A DNA stretch of 64,000 bases, from positions 13,901,001 through 13,965,000 of the forward strand of contig CM034550.1 in assembly GCA_020055645.1 (NCBI GenBank), in the 5' to 3' direction. Shown in pieces: positions 1 through 15,293 of this stretch. A program made the position numbers and the translations under genes. The stretch's first letter is position 1; every line of letters begins with the position of its first letter. A model generated the notes under the pieces. It saw only the letters and a list, made by a program, of their open reading frames with translations, made no database searches and was not told the DNA's origin. The DNA comes from Tomocerus qinae. Taxonomy: Eukaryota; Arthropoda; Collembola; Entomobryomorpha; Tomoceridae.

Positions 1-2572
<2,572 letters not shown>

Positions 2573-5500
2573 TTTTCTAATTATTTTGTAAACAATGGCT
2601 TTACTTTGAAATATTATTCAAGAATTCCAAACGTAAAAAAATTGTTCCACTGCCTTATTTTCTTGATATCAAAAGTGGAACTAAAGTTGACTTTCACTTC
2701 ACATTATATTCAAGTTGAATTGATATTGATAGTTACCAAAATATCAGCATGAATTTCAATTCTCCAGTTGCAATTTTTTGCGTATAATATGGAAACTTGG
2801 TGTTGCTTAAATTAAATATGCTTATTCTAATGTAGTTAGTTTGAAAGGCGTAGGGAGATGAACTCTGTTGTCTTCTATTTGCAGATCCTTTGGCAAATTG
2901 GCACAAAAATATTTAGGCAAATACTGGCAGCAGAAAGGTTAAGTCTGCAAATTCAAATAAATCAGTATATTTGCAATATACTCCAAGTTATATTATAGTT
3001 AAGAGTTCCAAATGTTCATAATAATGATGAATATAGCATTTTTGTGTTCAATAATGACACTTACTTTAGGTTATGTGAGCCAAAAACAGCAAATCAAATA
3101 GATAACGCTCTATTAATTCGTCAGCTGTTCGTAGTTCGTAATGCTGCGTTGATTTATAAGTTCGATGAGCTGAACAAAGACCTTGCAATGGACTTGACCT
3201 AGTTAAAATTTAATAGTGAACATGAAGATATGCTAGTAAATTAACCAACACTAAATGAAAAATTAAAGTATATTGAATGAAAACTAAATGCACAAAAGTA
3301 GTGTAAGTAAATCGTCGTAGTTGGTAGTTCATAGTTGACATTTCTGACATTGCTTTGAAATTAAATAACTTACCAGAGATAGAACCAGTGCCTAATCCCC
3401 GTCTACTAATACTTAACTATTGGTGTTTCAAATAAATTTTCGAATTCCACTAGCTAGTTAGCTTTAGCTATGAACCTAAATCTACAAAAATTGTAAAAGT
3501 TACTGTTGAAATGAAACAACTTTATACTATTCAAAAGTTGCTCAATCTCAATCTACTTGCTAAATAGCGAGTGCGCTGAAGTTAGCCTTACATATGGGAT
3601 GCACATTCCGTCTTTTTTGTTCTCCTATCTATCTCCGAAACTTGCAACGCACTATCATTCTCAAAATTGTCTACCGTAAAAGAATAACTTTTATAACTCG
3701 ATTCAATTGAATCTTCAGCTATTGCTTAAAGTTTTCAAAATAAATAAGGATTTATGCGAAAATAGTTGACACTTTCCCGTATATTTACAAATATCTAATT
3801 TTCAAGACAAAATACAGGCCTCGTTTTGCCGATTAGAAACTTAACTAAAAGAAACTATATACTAATAAAATATGTCATGATATATGTCTAATTCGATATA
3901 AGTCAAATGATTTTGCAATTTTGCACCTGAACTGAGTATATCAACTACTGAGAATGTAAATTAAGTGTAGATCTTGGAACGAAAAATTGCTATGAGATGA
4001 TTATTGTTGAGGGGTTAAATTAAATGGAGCTTTACGGTATAATTTTTTCCTTAACTATACTGTCATTCTACGTAAAACCACAAACTTTTAGATTTGAACT
4101 GAAATGAATTACATATGTAGCGATTGCTTTCTTATAAAAGGGAAGGATGTGTTAGTTGTTACTCTTGTCAAAACTTATCAAAATAAAGGGTATATTTAGA
4201 ATAGTATTCTATGCTAAGTAGACAGGAAACCGTGAAACCAATGTACATGTCCCATACAACGAAGTAATAATCCTGAATTACAATCTATATACCAGATATT
4301 TATAATTGTGCAGGTATATGACATTGTTATCTGTATTCTTTTGATCTCTGATTTTTGATACGCTGCAATGTAAATTAATATGGTAAACATGTACACCAAA
4401 GTGGAAGCAGATATAAATCACTTAAAGTCACCTACCGCTATTAGTACCATTTATTCAATAAAGAGACATTAAATTAGTAAGGTAAAAGTGTTCAGTTGTA
4501 TGTTTGGTAAAAGAAACTATGGTGCTATATACAGGATGCATTAAAAATGTATCGCGATCATGAATATTCATACAAGCTACTTATGTGGCAGTGGAAAATA
4601 GTAATGTATCGCTTTGAATATTTTCATAAGTAGATTCAACTATTTTCTTGTAAAATTCTGCTACAAGCATGCAGTTAGAAATGAGGGATTTTGGCAGTTA
4701 ACACTTTAACACAATATAAATAATATTATACACTACAGTTGAACTTTGTCGTTTGTTATTGACAAAAGTGTTGTTAAATAAGAGTTGTGTATTGCCTCTT
4801 ACAATTCATAATATACTGCATATGTAATATACAAAGCTTATGGTAAATTCAGGCTGTGCAGGTAATTATTGTGATAATACATGTTTGTGATATGTAGACA
4901 CACAGCCAAAGAGATTCCACGTACGCGGTCATCATACGATAATGATAAAACGAAATGACTTGCACAAGCTAGAGTTTTACATTCAGTAGTTGTACATTGC
5001 ATTGGTATTTACTTAATGCTCATTACCGAGTACAATAAGTGTACATGAATACATATGATACTACGTATTAACATGTATGTCAATGTATCCGTGAAACGCT
5101 TGCATCTAAGAGGTTAAACCCACAATCACATTACTATAGCATATTGTAAGCAAATTAAATATTTATTTTGCTAACTAAAATTGAAATTGCAAAAAAATAG
5201 TAAAGGTATTGCAATTTCTAAATATTTTAGCATCGTATGGCTTTGTATTTAGCATGAAGATATTTAAAACCACGCAAAAAAAACAGTGTCTAAAAGAAAT
5301 AGAATTGTGTACATAAATTGTTGTACTTAGGTTAGACTCAAGTTCAATGAAGCCGAAGCTTGTAAATTATAAAGCAAGTTTAACTGCAAAGGCGTTTCTT
5401 TCTCACTCAATAAGAATTTTTTTGCTTATAGCCAAAAGGCCTAAGTTATTGCATAAGTGTATAGCTCAGTGCGGTTTCAAGAATTGTGCTGCTCTCTCAC

Positions 5501-6918
5501 AGTGCAAAATACATCTCCATACAAACTAGGGCTTTACCCTTTATAATTACATACTTGAGGTCGTACGCAAGCCAGAGATTTGCTTTTGGGTTCTCAACTT
5601 CCCTCGTTTTCTCAAGACTAATCTATTTCCATACTTTTTATTATTTACATTACAGCTTGAGTATATTTAGATTTTTAACACTTGTATGTAGTAACTAAAA
5701 GAAGTTGTACGTTTTGAAGTCAGTCCCATGTAATTATACATGTCTAAGACACAATACAGAAACCAAAATTACTACATCAAAGTCTGTTGCGCAATAATTT
5801 TTAACACAAGCCCTATGGTTTAATTATAGAGATTATGAAAGTAATGAAGATTGCATGCGTGCATATTTCTAATTGTGACAAATCTAATAGCTTACACATG
5901 CAAACAAAAAGGCTTTCTCTTGCCGTCATTGAATTATGATTTCGTTTTTCATTGCTCAAAATATAATATTATGTTCTTCCCGATTTAGTGTCTCTACTAC
6001 GCAAGAATAGAACATAACTCACATGACATTGATGACTTTTTTATCGGGATGTTTATTTCTGCTATTTTATCTGCAATATGTATAAACGTCATGGATGTCA
6101 CATTATTGCGCAGATAAATGCATTACAGAACTCTAACATTACTTACTACTGCTATAAATTACAAAGGATAGCAGCAAATGCTATAAATACTACTTAATAA
6201 TCTCATTTCACCCCATACCTCTATAAGCAGTTGAGGCTATACATCCAAGCATACAGATTTAGCCTTGTACCGCAACTACTGATCTAAATCTATTATATTA
6301 CTATTTTTTAGTATGTGGAATTCGTCAAATTCATAGGTGACAATTTCAAATCGAGATATTCATAATGGGAATGGCTTGTGATGTATTTTAAGCAATACGA
6401 CGGCAAACGTCATGGCAAACGATTTAAAGTTTTAGCAGATATAAGTAGCCAAAATTCTAGAATGATTATTGAATCTATTCAGACAGTTCCATCAGTCCAA
6501 ACTTTGTCATCTCAGGATTTACACAATCAACAACAGAAGAATATGCAATAGAACTATCAAGTATATTCCCAAACGGACTCATTAACTAATTACCACCACA
6601 TGACAATTTTAACACCTCCTTATTCCCTTGACCTACATAAAGATCATTCAAATTAAATTCTAGTATTTTTGATATTGTATCTTGCAAACTACTAGATTTA
6701 CGATTACACTATTATCCAATACATCCACCCAAAGTAGTATTTATATACAGGTACACAAAACAAATTATTTTTGTCTGTGGAGGCAAACACACTTGAAGTA
6801 CAAAAAAAGACAGACATAAGTAATTAGATACCAATGCAGATTTGATTAGCTATTTCCTTAAAGTTCAACTGTCAACGAATTGGAATATACGCAAAACGTA
6901 GCAACAATTTTCAACCTG
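2573..6918. other. Intergenic, no gene recognised
   Basis: About 4.3 kb of AT-rich DNA between the divergently oriented membralin gene and the gene at 6919. Short open frames at 4214-4399 and 5347-5698 have no domain, splice partner or composition bias that would support coding. It presumably holds the upstream regions of both neighbours. No repeat or RNA gene was recognised. Confidence 0.6.
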
Positions 6919-7732
6919 ATGGGTGGCCCGAGATTAATTCCCGACTTTGACCTCGAGGATTCTCGATGGGAAGAGAATATGTAAACAAAGACTATTTTGA
7001 ACCGAAAAACAATTAATTAATTTAATAAACTAGTTCAACTAATCATAATAATAGCTAAACAATTAATTTTCAGATTATGTCAGTTTCAGCGGATGAATTA
7101 AAGTGATAAATCATGTCTGTCTGTGATAGAATGTTTGTTTGTTTGTTTCCAGTTTCCCCGAAGATGAATATATTCGTGAGCAGCGACAGTTGTACCCTGA
7201 TGTGAAAACTCAAGAGCATATGATTAGATACTGGAAGATTCATTCCGACTACCTCGATGCAATTATTCCAAACCACGAGTTAACTATGAAAGTTTTCCAC
7301 TTACAAATTGTTTTGAAGGAGTCTTATGATAAAATGAAAGCTAAAAACTCAGTGCCACAATTTGTACCGCACTTGATCTCAAAATCTCTAAAGGTTCAAA
7401 AGGACTTCCTTGAAAATGCTAGCAGGTTAGCCACGATCTTCACCCGGGCTCAAGTCGCCTACATAAATCATTCCTTAACATTTGGAGATCCCAGCAGTAA
7501 TGTGGATTCTGTGTGGGAATTCTATACAACGGTGACACATTCCTTTCGACGCAATTGGGAAGATTTCTCAGACTTTTTAACCATCATTTCCCTCGGTCAG
7601 AGATATCTTCAAACTCTGCTGGCGAATATTAAAGAATGCTATGAAAGCACACTCCACATTATCACTTCTTGCAGTGATGTCCTTGCTTATATTGATGAGT
7701 TCGTTGTTAGTCATCCTCTTTCCTATGATTAG
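6919..7732 (+). CDS. Unrecognised 213-residue helical protein, two exons
   Basis: Exon 1 is 6919-6980 (ATG, MGGPRLIPDFDLEDSRWEEN) ending at donor GTAAAC. Exon 2 is 7153-7732 after acceptor TTTGTTTCCAG. The split Ile codon restores phase and gives EENIFPEDEYIREQ. The large second exon has no ATG near its 5' end in frame, which is why the first exon is needed. The product has no signal peptide or membrane segment. It is rich in predicted amphipathic helix and aromatic residues (MIRYWKIHSDYLD, VWEFYTTVTHSFRRNWEDF). Base composition is more GC-rich than the flanks, consistent with real coding sequence. No family was recognised and no function is assigned. An additional upstream exon cannot be excluded. 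Confidence 0.7.
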
Positions 7733-8914
7733 CCTTCTAGTCTACAAAGGGCTTAACAAATAATCTAATAATAGCATATCTTCTAAATTCTTGGTTTGCA
7801 AATATCAATACTTGTCACTACTCTTTGCAATATCATAACCTATTACATCCTATTAAAAACCAAAGTATAAAGAAAACACTCAAATTTTCTATCACCCATA
7901 AACCTCAAACTTATTCCACTAAAATAGGCACTTAGCGTTTTAGTGTCCAGGGAAAAAACCTTAAAATCGTAAGGTCTAAAATAATGTCAGACGCTAAATC
8001 CGACACTAAAATCACAATTTAATGTCCCATTTAGAGTCTAATTTTTTTATCTTCAGTTATGAAATCCGCAAAAAATTTTACATCCTGGTCTCTAGCAGAT
8101 TTAAGGTTAATGATCGATTTTATTTACAATAAAACGCAACATGCCTAATATATTGTTTATCTACTACTCTCATCATTATTTCAATATTTTCAGTTTTATT
8201 TCCTTAAAATCAAACCAAATAAGTAAAATGGGTATCACTTTAGCGTTTAGAACAAGTCTTAAACGGTATTTGATAACAATCAGTCGATTTTGATAACCCC
8301 ACTGATGAAACAAAGCCTTTCAACGTACCTAATTTACGTGCAAAGTACCATTGCATATTCCCTTGTAATTTTTTCACTATGCGTCAATTATACTCCATAA
8401 TAATTTTAATTAATGATATTACGTTTTTCAGTAGCAATGTTTTAAGAAGTGTGATGATTAACATATTTTCATTTCAGTACTGTTGCGCGTAATATTGGTC
8501 AAAAGCTAGTCACAATAAATACCACCATTTGCAAAAGATATGACAAATGTAATGTACTAAGGTCTGCATAGTCTGTATGCAGAATCAAATCCACATTACA
8601 TGCATAGAAGGAAAACCACTGAGTTAAATTGCAATAGATATCTCTGTTTAGACTTTAGAGTGCCATTGTCATAATATTTTGTGTATTATGCTGAAATACA
8701 AAATAGAGATTGAGTTAAAGATATTAAAGTGACTTACGTCAGAAGACATCCTGTGAATGTACGTAAGAATATTTCCGCAAAACAAGAACACTTAATAGTG
8801 CACTTACTTTACGAAAGTCAAATCGAAACGTTATTATTTTTGATTGGACTAGTTTTACGCTTAGCATCTGTCTGGGCCCTGGGCACAATTTCAAGCGGAA
8901 ACGGAGCGGTAACA
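7733..8914. other. Intergenic, no gene recognised
   Basis: AT-rich spacer. The stretch 7925-8040 contains several variants of the words TTAGTGTC and AATGTC, suggesting degenerate repeat sequence. The region 8729-8914 is open in the frame of the next gene and may be its 5' untranslated leader. Confidence 0.5.
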
Positions 8915-10122
8915 ATGAAGAAAAAGCCAAAGCAATTACCATTCATCCTTGGGATGAAACTTTTGTCCTTGTATTCCTTTGTAAGTATTTATTCCAATCT
9001 TTGCTACTACCTCAATTGATATTCGATAAACAAAATACACTCAGAAAGACGCAATTTTAGATCTGAGAACACTATAACAGATAAAATTAAGAAATGATGC
9101 GTAATTTTGGTAAAACTATGGACATTACGGTAGGAAAATTAATTTTACTAAACTTTTATAGTTTCTAGGAATCGGGCTTTTGTCAATTTGTTTCTGGACA
9201 TTACTATCTCTTTGTGATGATTCTATGACTATGGATGAAAGTTCTTCCTCAATGAAAGGAAACTCAAGCGATGGCCCAAAACCGGAACATTTCACAGCAA
9301 TAAGCATATTGAATCAAGATCAAGCCTTGAACAGTGTCAATGATACTGAAATTGAAAGTGCGGTTCAAAATATCAAGGAAACTTTGCAAGTTCTGTCACC
9401 TTTTCTCATCGGTTCCTGTGGAATTTCTGTTTTGTGTGGATTTATTCAAATTATCACATCTTTGGTCATTATCTGCTCTTCCGTTCCGGTAAGACAAACC
9501 AAATCATCCAAAATAGCAAAATAAACAAGCTTTTAATCAATAACAAAGGAGCTTACCCAAAAATTAAGACAAATGAGCTCTGAGAAAATGCAAATGAGTT
9601 TCTTGGGCCATAAAGCCCTGGAAATCTTGTAATTGATATTTTTCTATTGTAATCGAATCTTTGACAAATTGATAATTGCCTTTTCTTTCACAATTTAATG
9701 AAGAATTGTACTCGTCTACATGCTAAAAGTTCCCTATAAGAAAAACAAAAGCGCTATAGTTTCTTTCTTTATTGTATTTGCAGGGGGCAATTAAGAGATC
9801 TAGAGCTTGGGAGGTCGTGCATGTCATGCTAATTCTGGCTTTTATCGGCTGTTTCATTATCCCCGTGACTATCGACAAGACTGCAAAGGATGGAGGGATC
9901 CAAACACATGTGAATAAAGGACTATTGAAAATTTTAGAACCTTTGAAGGAAATACACAAAATAAATCTACAAAGACAAGTCAAAAACCTGTTTCTGTTCT
10001 ACATTACACTTCTTGTGAATATCTTCGGGATTTTACTCGGCTTTCTAATTTCCCATTTCTGTGTCTCCAAATTAAAATCTAAAGTTAAGCCAGGCAAGGT
10101 TTTTGCATCTGAACGATTGTGA
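8915..10122 (+). CDS. Four-transmembrane protein of unrecognised family, copy 1
   Basis: Exons 8915-8980, 9162-9488 and 9784-10122, all joined in phase 0, encode 243 residues. Membrane segments lie at about 12-39, 101-129, 141-162 and 199-225. A roughly 60-residue Ser/Asn-rich loop separates TM1 and TM2, a short basic loop (GAIKRSRAWE) separates TM2 and TM3, and an amphipathic loop separates TM3 and TM4. The C-terminal tail is basic (SKLKSKVKPGK). The layout resembles tetraspan proteins, but the CCG motif and cysteine-rich large loop of tetraspanins are absent. Gene structure, the placement of introns at the TM1 start and before TM3, and the IICSSVP / LVCSSTL string after TM2 match the gene at 14309, so the two are paralogues. 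The open frame extends upstream of this ATG, so a longer N-terminus is possible. Function unknown. Confidence 0.75.
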
Positions 10123-12282
10123 AAATCAATCAGTGCAATTTATACATTTGTACACTTACAGAAATATATCTATCATTAAGACCTATTGTGTAAAATTAAA
10201 ACAAATTGCTTCTACAAACTTTTTTGCATTGTTATTTATAACCTAACCTATTCTGCGTAGTGTAGATTTTTAGTTACATACAGGATGCACTAAATATTCC
10301 TAATGCATTTGTTCAAACTTTTAAAATGCATTTGCTTTTAGGTATTGCCTTAAAGGGAAATATGGTGGAAAAAATAATAAAGTTTTGCAAGATAGTTTTC
10401 TTCGGCTATTGGAATAAATTCAGTGGCGTACTTAGCATAAAAAGTCTATAATATATGCATATAGGTATACTTTTATTATTGAACTCTTGCATTTACCTGT
10501 GTATGGTAGGACGAAGCAGAATAATAATGGAGCTTGGGCATGAATGTCTAGAGTGTGCAGAGATAGATAAGTGAATCTCCAAGACGAAAATGTTTATATG
10601 GTACGTGAGTGAAAGTCATCGGTTAATTTATAAAAGGGGAAGCTTTCACGTCACGTACGCGTCATGTCGTTGATACTAATAGTTGGTGAAACATCTTTAT
10701 AGTAACTAACTAGATAAACGAAGAAAGTCCTCCTCCTCCTTCTCCTACAGGTATAATACAAAAGAAGAGTATAGCAAAGATCTGTTTGTAGGCTAATGGG
10801 CCAACTTTTCCCATCCATATACGTCTCTGTAGATTTTGGTTTACTTTAGTAATAGATAGACTCGTCTCCTCTCCGTCCTTCTATGTCTGGTCTTCTTCCT
10901 CTTCCAGACTAAACTACTAGTACTACGCATTAAATTGAGTTACACATACATTGCTCTCCTGAATTACTTCCATCCTATTGCTTCTCTCCCTTAAAATAAG
11001 TTACGACACTTGCAATTCAACAAGTATTCTGCACAGAAAGCACAAATAATCCATGGCTAATGTGATGTTGTGAGATGTGCATATTCATTCTGTAATTCCA
11101 GATAAGACAGACGATGTTGTGCTAATGCTTCCCTACTTCTCACGTATTTTCATTTGCTCTAATGCAGACACTTACCTATTTGTACACTGCAGAATATTTC
11201 ACTATGTTGACGATTTGTTGTGACCCAGATTCGAAAACGTTGCAATTTCTTAAGATGATCTTGGAATACGAGAAGATATATTTACTATCGTAATTAATAC
11301 ACAGGTAGAAACGTAAAATGTTTATTTACCTTGTAAAGAACTTTTACTGTATAAAGTGCGCACATTTCAGAGTCTCATCTAATATTAAAGCTCCTAGGAT
11401 AAAATAATCTTAAACCATTTTCCTCTAGGTGAACACTATCTACACTGGAGTTTCAATATGTCAAGTAAAATCCACGCCCGAGTTTGTATATACCAAGTTG
11501 AAACTTGCCTAGTCATAACATGAATACGAAATAGCATTAGTACTATGAATATAGGCTTGAGTGAGAAAGATGTACAGAAACTCAGGACTACTAGATTGAG
11601 TTTAATTGGTATGTAGCCGAAGGGAAAGTCGGAGTGTGTATGAATGCAGCACATATGAATGAGTGATACTCATTTCCAACGAGATTCCAGGATGAAACTT
11701 TTCGCAAGTAAGTAATTACTTTGTCATGCAATTTCAGATATTGATCCAGACGGATTCACTACCCTTCTGAACTTATGAGCTACCATTCCTAAATGTGTTA
11801 ATGGCTAATTGAATCCTTCAAATGACGTACTCACAGAGGTTGATTTCATTTTAGTAACATAAGCTCCAGTTATCAACTCTGAGCTTTTAAATTGACGTTG
11901 ACACTGACGAAGTAGATTGCTGACCGATATTTCAAACGAATTATAAAATAATTCCATTCTTTCATCTACAGCCTGGTAGCTATGAGATATTTTATGGGAG
12001 GTTGAACTGGAGAACGCTGCAAAATACTACGAAAGTGAAACATGGATGCTTCTAATATCCCGAATTCTATTAAATCATTTTAAATTGGGTTTCAGTTTAA
12101 TTGTAACAGCATCAGTATAAATTAACTAAAATGTCTGGCAGTCTGATATTCATTTATCCATAGGTAACTTATATGTAGGTTAAAATTGAATAATATTTTC
12201 AGATTATTTTGTATAATACGATCAGTTAACTAGTTTGTCAGACTAAAATCTAAAAATTTTACTTGAATTGATGTTCTAAATT
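10123..12282. other. Intergenic, no gene recognised
   Basis: About 2.2 kb AT-rich spacer. It contains a short CTC/CTT-rich run near 10728-10748. The minus-strand open frame at 11436-11654 lacks supporting features. No gene recognised. Confidence 0.5.
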
Positions 12283-12762
12283 CTAACGAGGTGGTTTTGG
12301 ATATCTCATCGATGATCCTGAACATGTTCCTACTCCATTTTCATCCATGTTATCGCAGAATAGAGAAGCTTTGCAGCAAGTATCGTCTTCTGTACACGGC
12401 TTCGAGTTGGCAATGCACTAGGAATTGGGATCAGAATATTTTAGCAACATACACAAGTATAAAAATTGTTAGTGAATTAGAAGAAAAATCTTTGCGAATA
12501 AAAATTACCTTGTCATCTCGTTTGAAGCGTTCTCCTTTTTCTAATGAACTAATGATAGATGAATCCTTTTCCAATTTAATCGCATGTCCCTCTAAAAATA
12601 TTAAGTCCAAACAATTTCAGGTTTAGTTGGTGATAAGCTAATTGAATAAAATTCATAAGTTTAAGATGGTTAAAGCATTCTGCATTCTGTACCACATCCA
12701 GCTTGGAAAAGTAAAATGGCCAAAGCAGAGCCGAAAAGGAAGCATGAAATAATTCTTTCCAT
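12283..12762 (-). CDS. Secreted cystine-knot (ICK/knottin-like) peptide 1
   Basis: Three exons on the minus strand: 12762-12693 (signal peptide), 12591-12509 (propeptide) and 12417-12283 (mature domain, stop TAG). Phases are 1 then 0, so the middle exon is required to bring the signal peptide into frame with the cysteine domain. The signal exon has a hydrophobic core ending FQAGC. The propeptide is charged and ends with a basic stretch (RFKRDD). The mature part is 44 residues with six cysteines spaced C-x6-C-x5-CC-x5-C-x10-C, the arrangement of inhibitor cystine knots, and ends in YPKPPR. Such peptides include ion-channel toxins, protease inhibitors and antimicrobial or neuropeptide-like factors; target and role here cannot be told. 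The paralogues are at 22184 and 23011. Confidence 0.82.
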
Positions 12763-14308
12763 TTCGAAGAGATACGATACACGATTACAGCGTCTGAATC
12801 GACTTTTTATTGACTTCCTTTTTATTTATTTAGTTTAGTTTCAGATTTCTGACGTAAGCTTTTGCATTTTTATAGGCAAATCCATTGGCACATGTGCTAA
12901 CATTTATTGCCCATTCTTTTAACATCTCATATTGTTGCCTTTATTAGCAATTTATTTCCAAATTATTAAACTAAACTAATGATACTAAAAAGTTGAAAAT
13001 TAAGGTCTAAAACTGATCTTTTGAAGCAGCAAGACATTAGATAGGCTAAAATACTTTTCAAGCACGATTAAATCATCAGAGACTTGTCCCTGTTTTATCT
13101 TAGCTGTAACAATAATTTTGTCTACTTTATATAGTCTCATAAATCCAAAAGTTCGAGTTAGAGCTTTTCTCTATAATACAAAAGTTGTATATAACAGAAA
13201 AATTCTTAGGATTTGTTTCTTAATTATTTTCACACTTTTTCCTATTATTTTTAATTGATAATTATGTTTCTACACTTCTCTAACGTTTTAGTATTGTCTT
13301 TCTATTCAAACAAGTTTTAGTGACACTAAAGGTGCCTATTGCGTTCAAAGGAATAAAGGGAAAACTAAATAAATAATTGCATCATTTTATTAATTAGTGC
13401 TGTAGACGTAAATGCAGATTTTTATTAGCTTATTAGCATTGTGCTTAGTGTACGACAACTTGATGAGCGATAATTGAAAACTATTGCCAAACATTTACTT
13501 AGCATGCGGGGTAATGTCAGATATCATTGACCCTGGATTGCAAACGAAACCCGTACATCTTTTATAGCTGCTGCATAGTGCACTGTAGTGTTAATGACTA
13601 ATTGAATGTTGCAAATGACGTACTTTTAAGATTGTATTTTAGTCACCAATGATAAAATCATGTAAGCTTTAAAATTTGACATGTGAGAAGGAATGAACTG
13701 TTGACCGACATTGTCATTATAATAATATGCCATATTAGACATTTTTCATGTGAATAAAGGGAAAACTACGGTAGAAGAAATTCTCTGAAGGAAGTTGAAT
13801 GCTCTAAAATATATGTAATGAATAAACGAACAAATAGAAAATTAGATCACTGACTACACATATAAATCTAGAAAGAAAAGCAAGGACGATATATTTAAGG
13901 ACAGAGGAAACGTGTAAATATTCAGGGACTTTGTACCTACGTAAATCCGGAACAACGATATGCATGCAATGCCTCTCTGCTGAAATATGTCGTTAAGCAC
14001 GTTTGAAGTAAATATTTGTTATTTGTGTAATTACGTAATATTTACTGTTTTTCCTTAATTGTGTTTTGTAATCTAGTCCTACATTTAGTAGACATTTTCG
14101 TAAGACTATATATTTATATCAAGTTGATGACAAAACCCCAATGGAAATTAGATAGGCCCGACACAGTTGAAGGTTAGCAATTTTTTTAACCTGAATCTAA
14201 AAGATTCTTAATGCCACGAGCTTTCATATTCTTGTCAGTTTCTTGACAAATTAATTGCTGAGAGGTTGTTTCTACTTTCTGACTGTGTTTAACTCGATTC
14301 TACTACTC
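12763..14308. other. Intergenic; contains a displaced knottin-type promoter
   Basis: Upstream of knottin gene 1 and the second four-TM gene. The only recognised element is the promoter-like block at 13125-13146 (separate entry). The rest is AT-rich with no supported coding frame. Confidence 0.5.
13125..13146 (-). promoter_or_regulatory. Conserved TATA-box block of the knottin family, gene 1
   Basis: Plus-strand reading CTTTATATAGTCTCATAAA; on the minus strand this is a TATATAAAG-type TATA box. The same 22-base block lies upstream of the other two knottin genes, where it is 71-79 bases from the ATG. Here it is about 360 bases upstream of the ATG at 12762, so a 5' untranslated intron or an insertion between promoter and signal exon is likely. 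Confidence 0.6.
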
Positions 14309-15293
14309 ATGGCAATAATTTACTACATTCATAAGGGCATTGCTGGATTTTCTGCGGTAATTTGTATTTTATTATCGTTATCTACATTCTACACTTGGCT
14401 ATAATATTCTATATAAATTATTTTTTATATTATATATAGGTATTAGCTGTAACAGTGCTAGTAGTTTGCACCTGGACATTTTGTTCAATAATATATCGTG
14501 TAGATCCTGACAAACACGAAAGATACGAAGGAGTGGTGATTAGCTATGGAGCGTCTCAAGATACGAATCTAAGATATGAAACACAAGATGAGGTTCCCAG
14601 AATTGATATCAGACTTGGACCAAATATTCTAGACTATCTCACTACGACTACGACTCGAAGACCTGAAAAATTTCTCATATCTCCAGTTAATAGCACGTTC
14701 AAATTCCAAAACGAGTCAGGATACGATCATTTGGCTACTTTTGACAAAATAACAGAATCCTTTGAAAAGATAATAATAGGATGCGTGTGGGTGTCAAATT
14801 TCGGTGCAATATTGCAATTCTGCAGCTGTATCTTTCTTGTATGCAGTTCTACTCTTGTAAGTTACAAAGATAAGCATCTGTCTTCAAAACCCTTGATCTT
14901 TCTATTGAATTATTCTAGAACATAATTCAATCTTTCTCTCTTGTACATAAAAGAATCTCAAGTGAATGTTTCTTTTTTACATTACAGAAAATGCCTCAGA
15001 GGGCGAAATACTTTGTAGCAATCCACTTGTTAGTTTTTATAATTTTGATAGCAACTTTTGTCATTCCGGGAATGTACAACAGAAAAGACGACGAATTCTA
15101 CACTATGACTGGATTTAATATGCAAGTAAAGAAGTCTATCAGTGGATTTAGTAAAAATCTCAAGCATTTTCTACGTTTTGATCTAAATTCTTACTACACA
15201 TTCCTTGCTGTCGACATTTCTTTTCTCTTCATTTTCATGGTTTCTATTTGTTGTCTCATGAGATACGAAATAGATTCTTATGACTCTGTGTAA
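14309..15293 (+). CDS. Four-transmembrane protein of unrecognised family, copy 2
   Basis: Exons 14309-14356, 14440-14856 and 14988-15293, all phase 0, encode 256 residues. TM segments are at about 10-34, 127-154, 162-184 and 222-248. The TM1-TM2 loop is about 90 residues and carries a TTTTTTRRPEKF stretch and N-glycosylation sequons (NST, NES), consistent with an extracellular loop. The basic PQRAKY turn before TM3 mirrors KRSRAWE in copy 1. Cysteines cluster in and beside TM2 and TM4. Intron positions and phases match the gene at 8915, supporting tandem duplication with strong divergence. An AATAAA polyadenylation signal lies near 15433. Function unknown. Confidence 0.8.

Noticed and set aside
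8915..10122. Tetraspanin identity for the four-TM genes
   Set aside because: No CCG motif, and the larger loop lies between TM1 and TM2 instead of TM3 and TM4.
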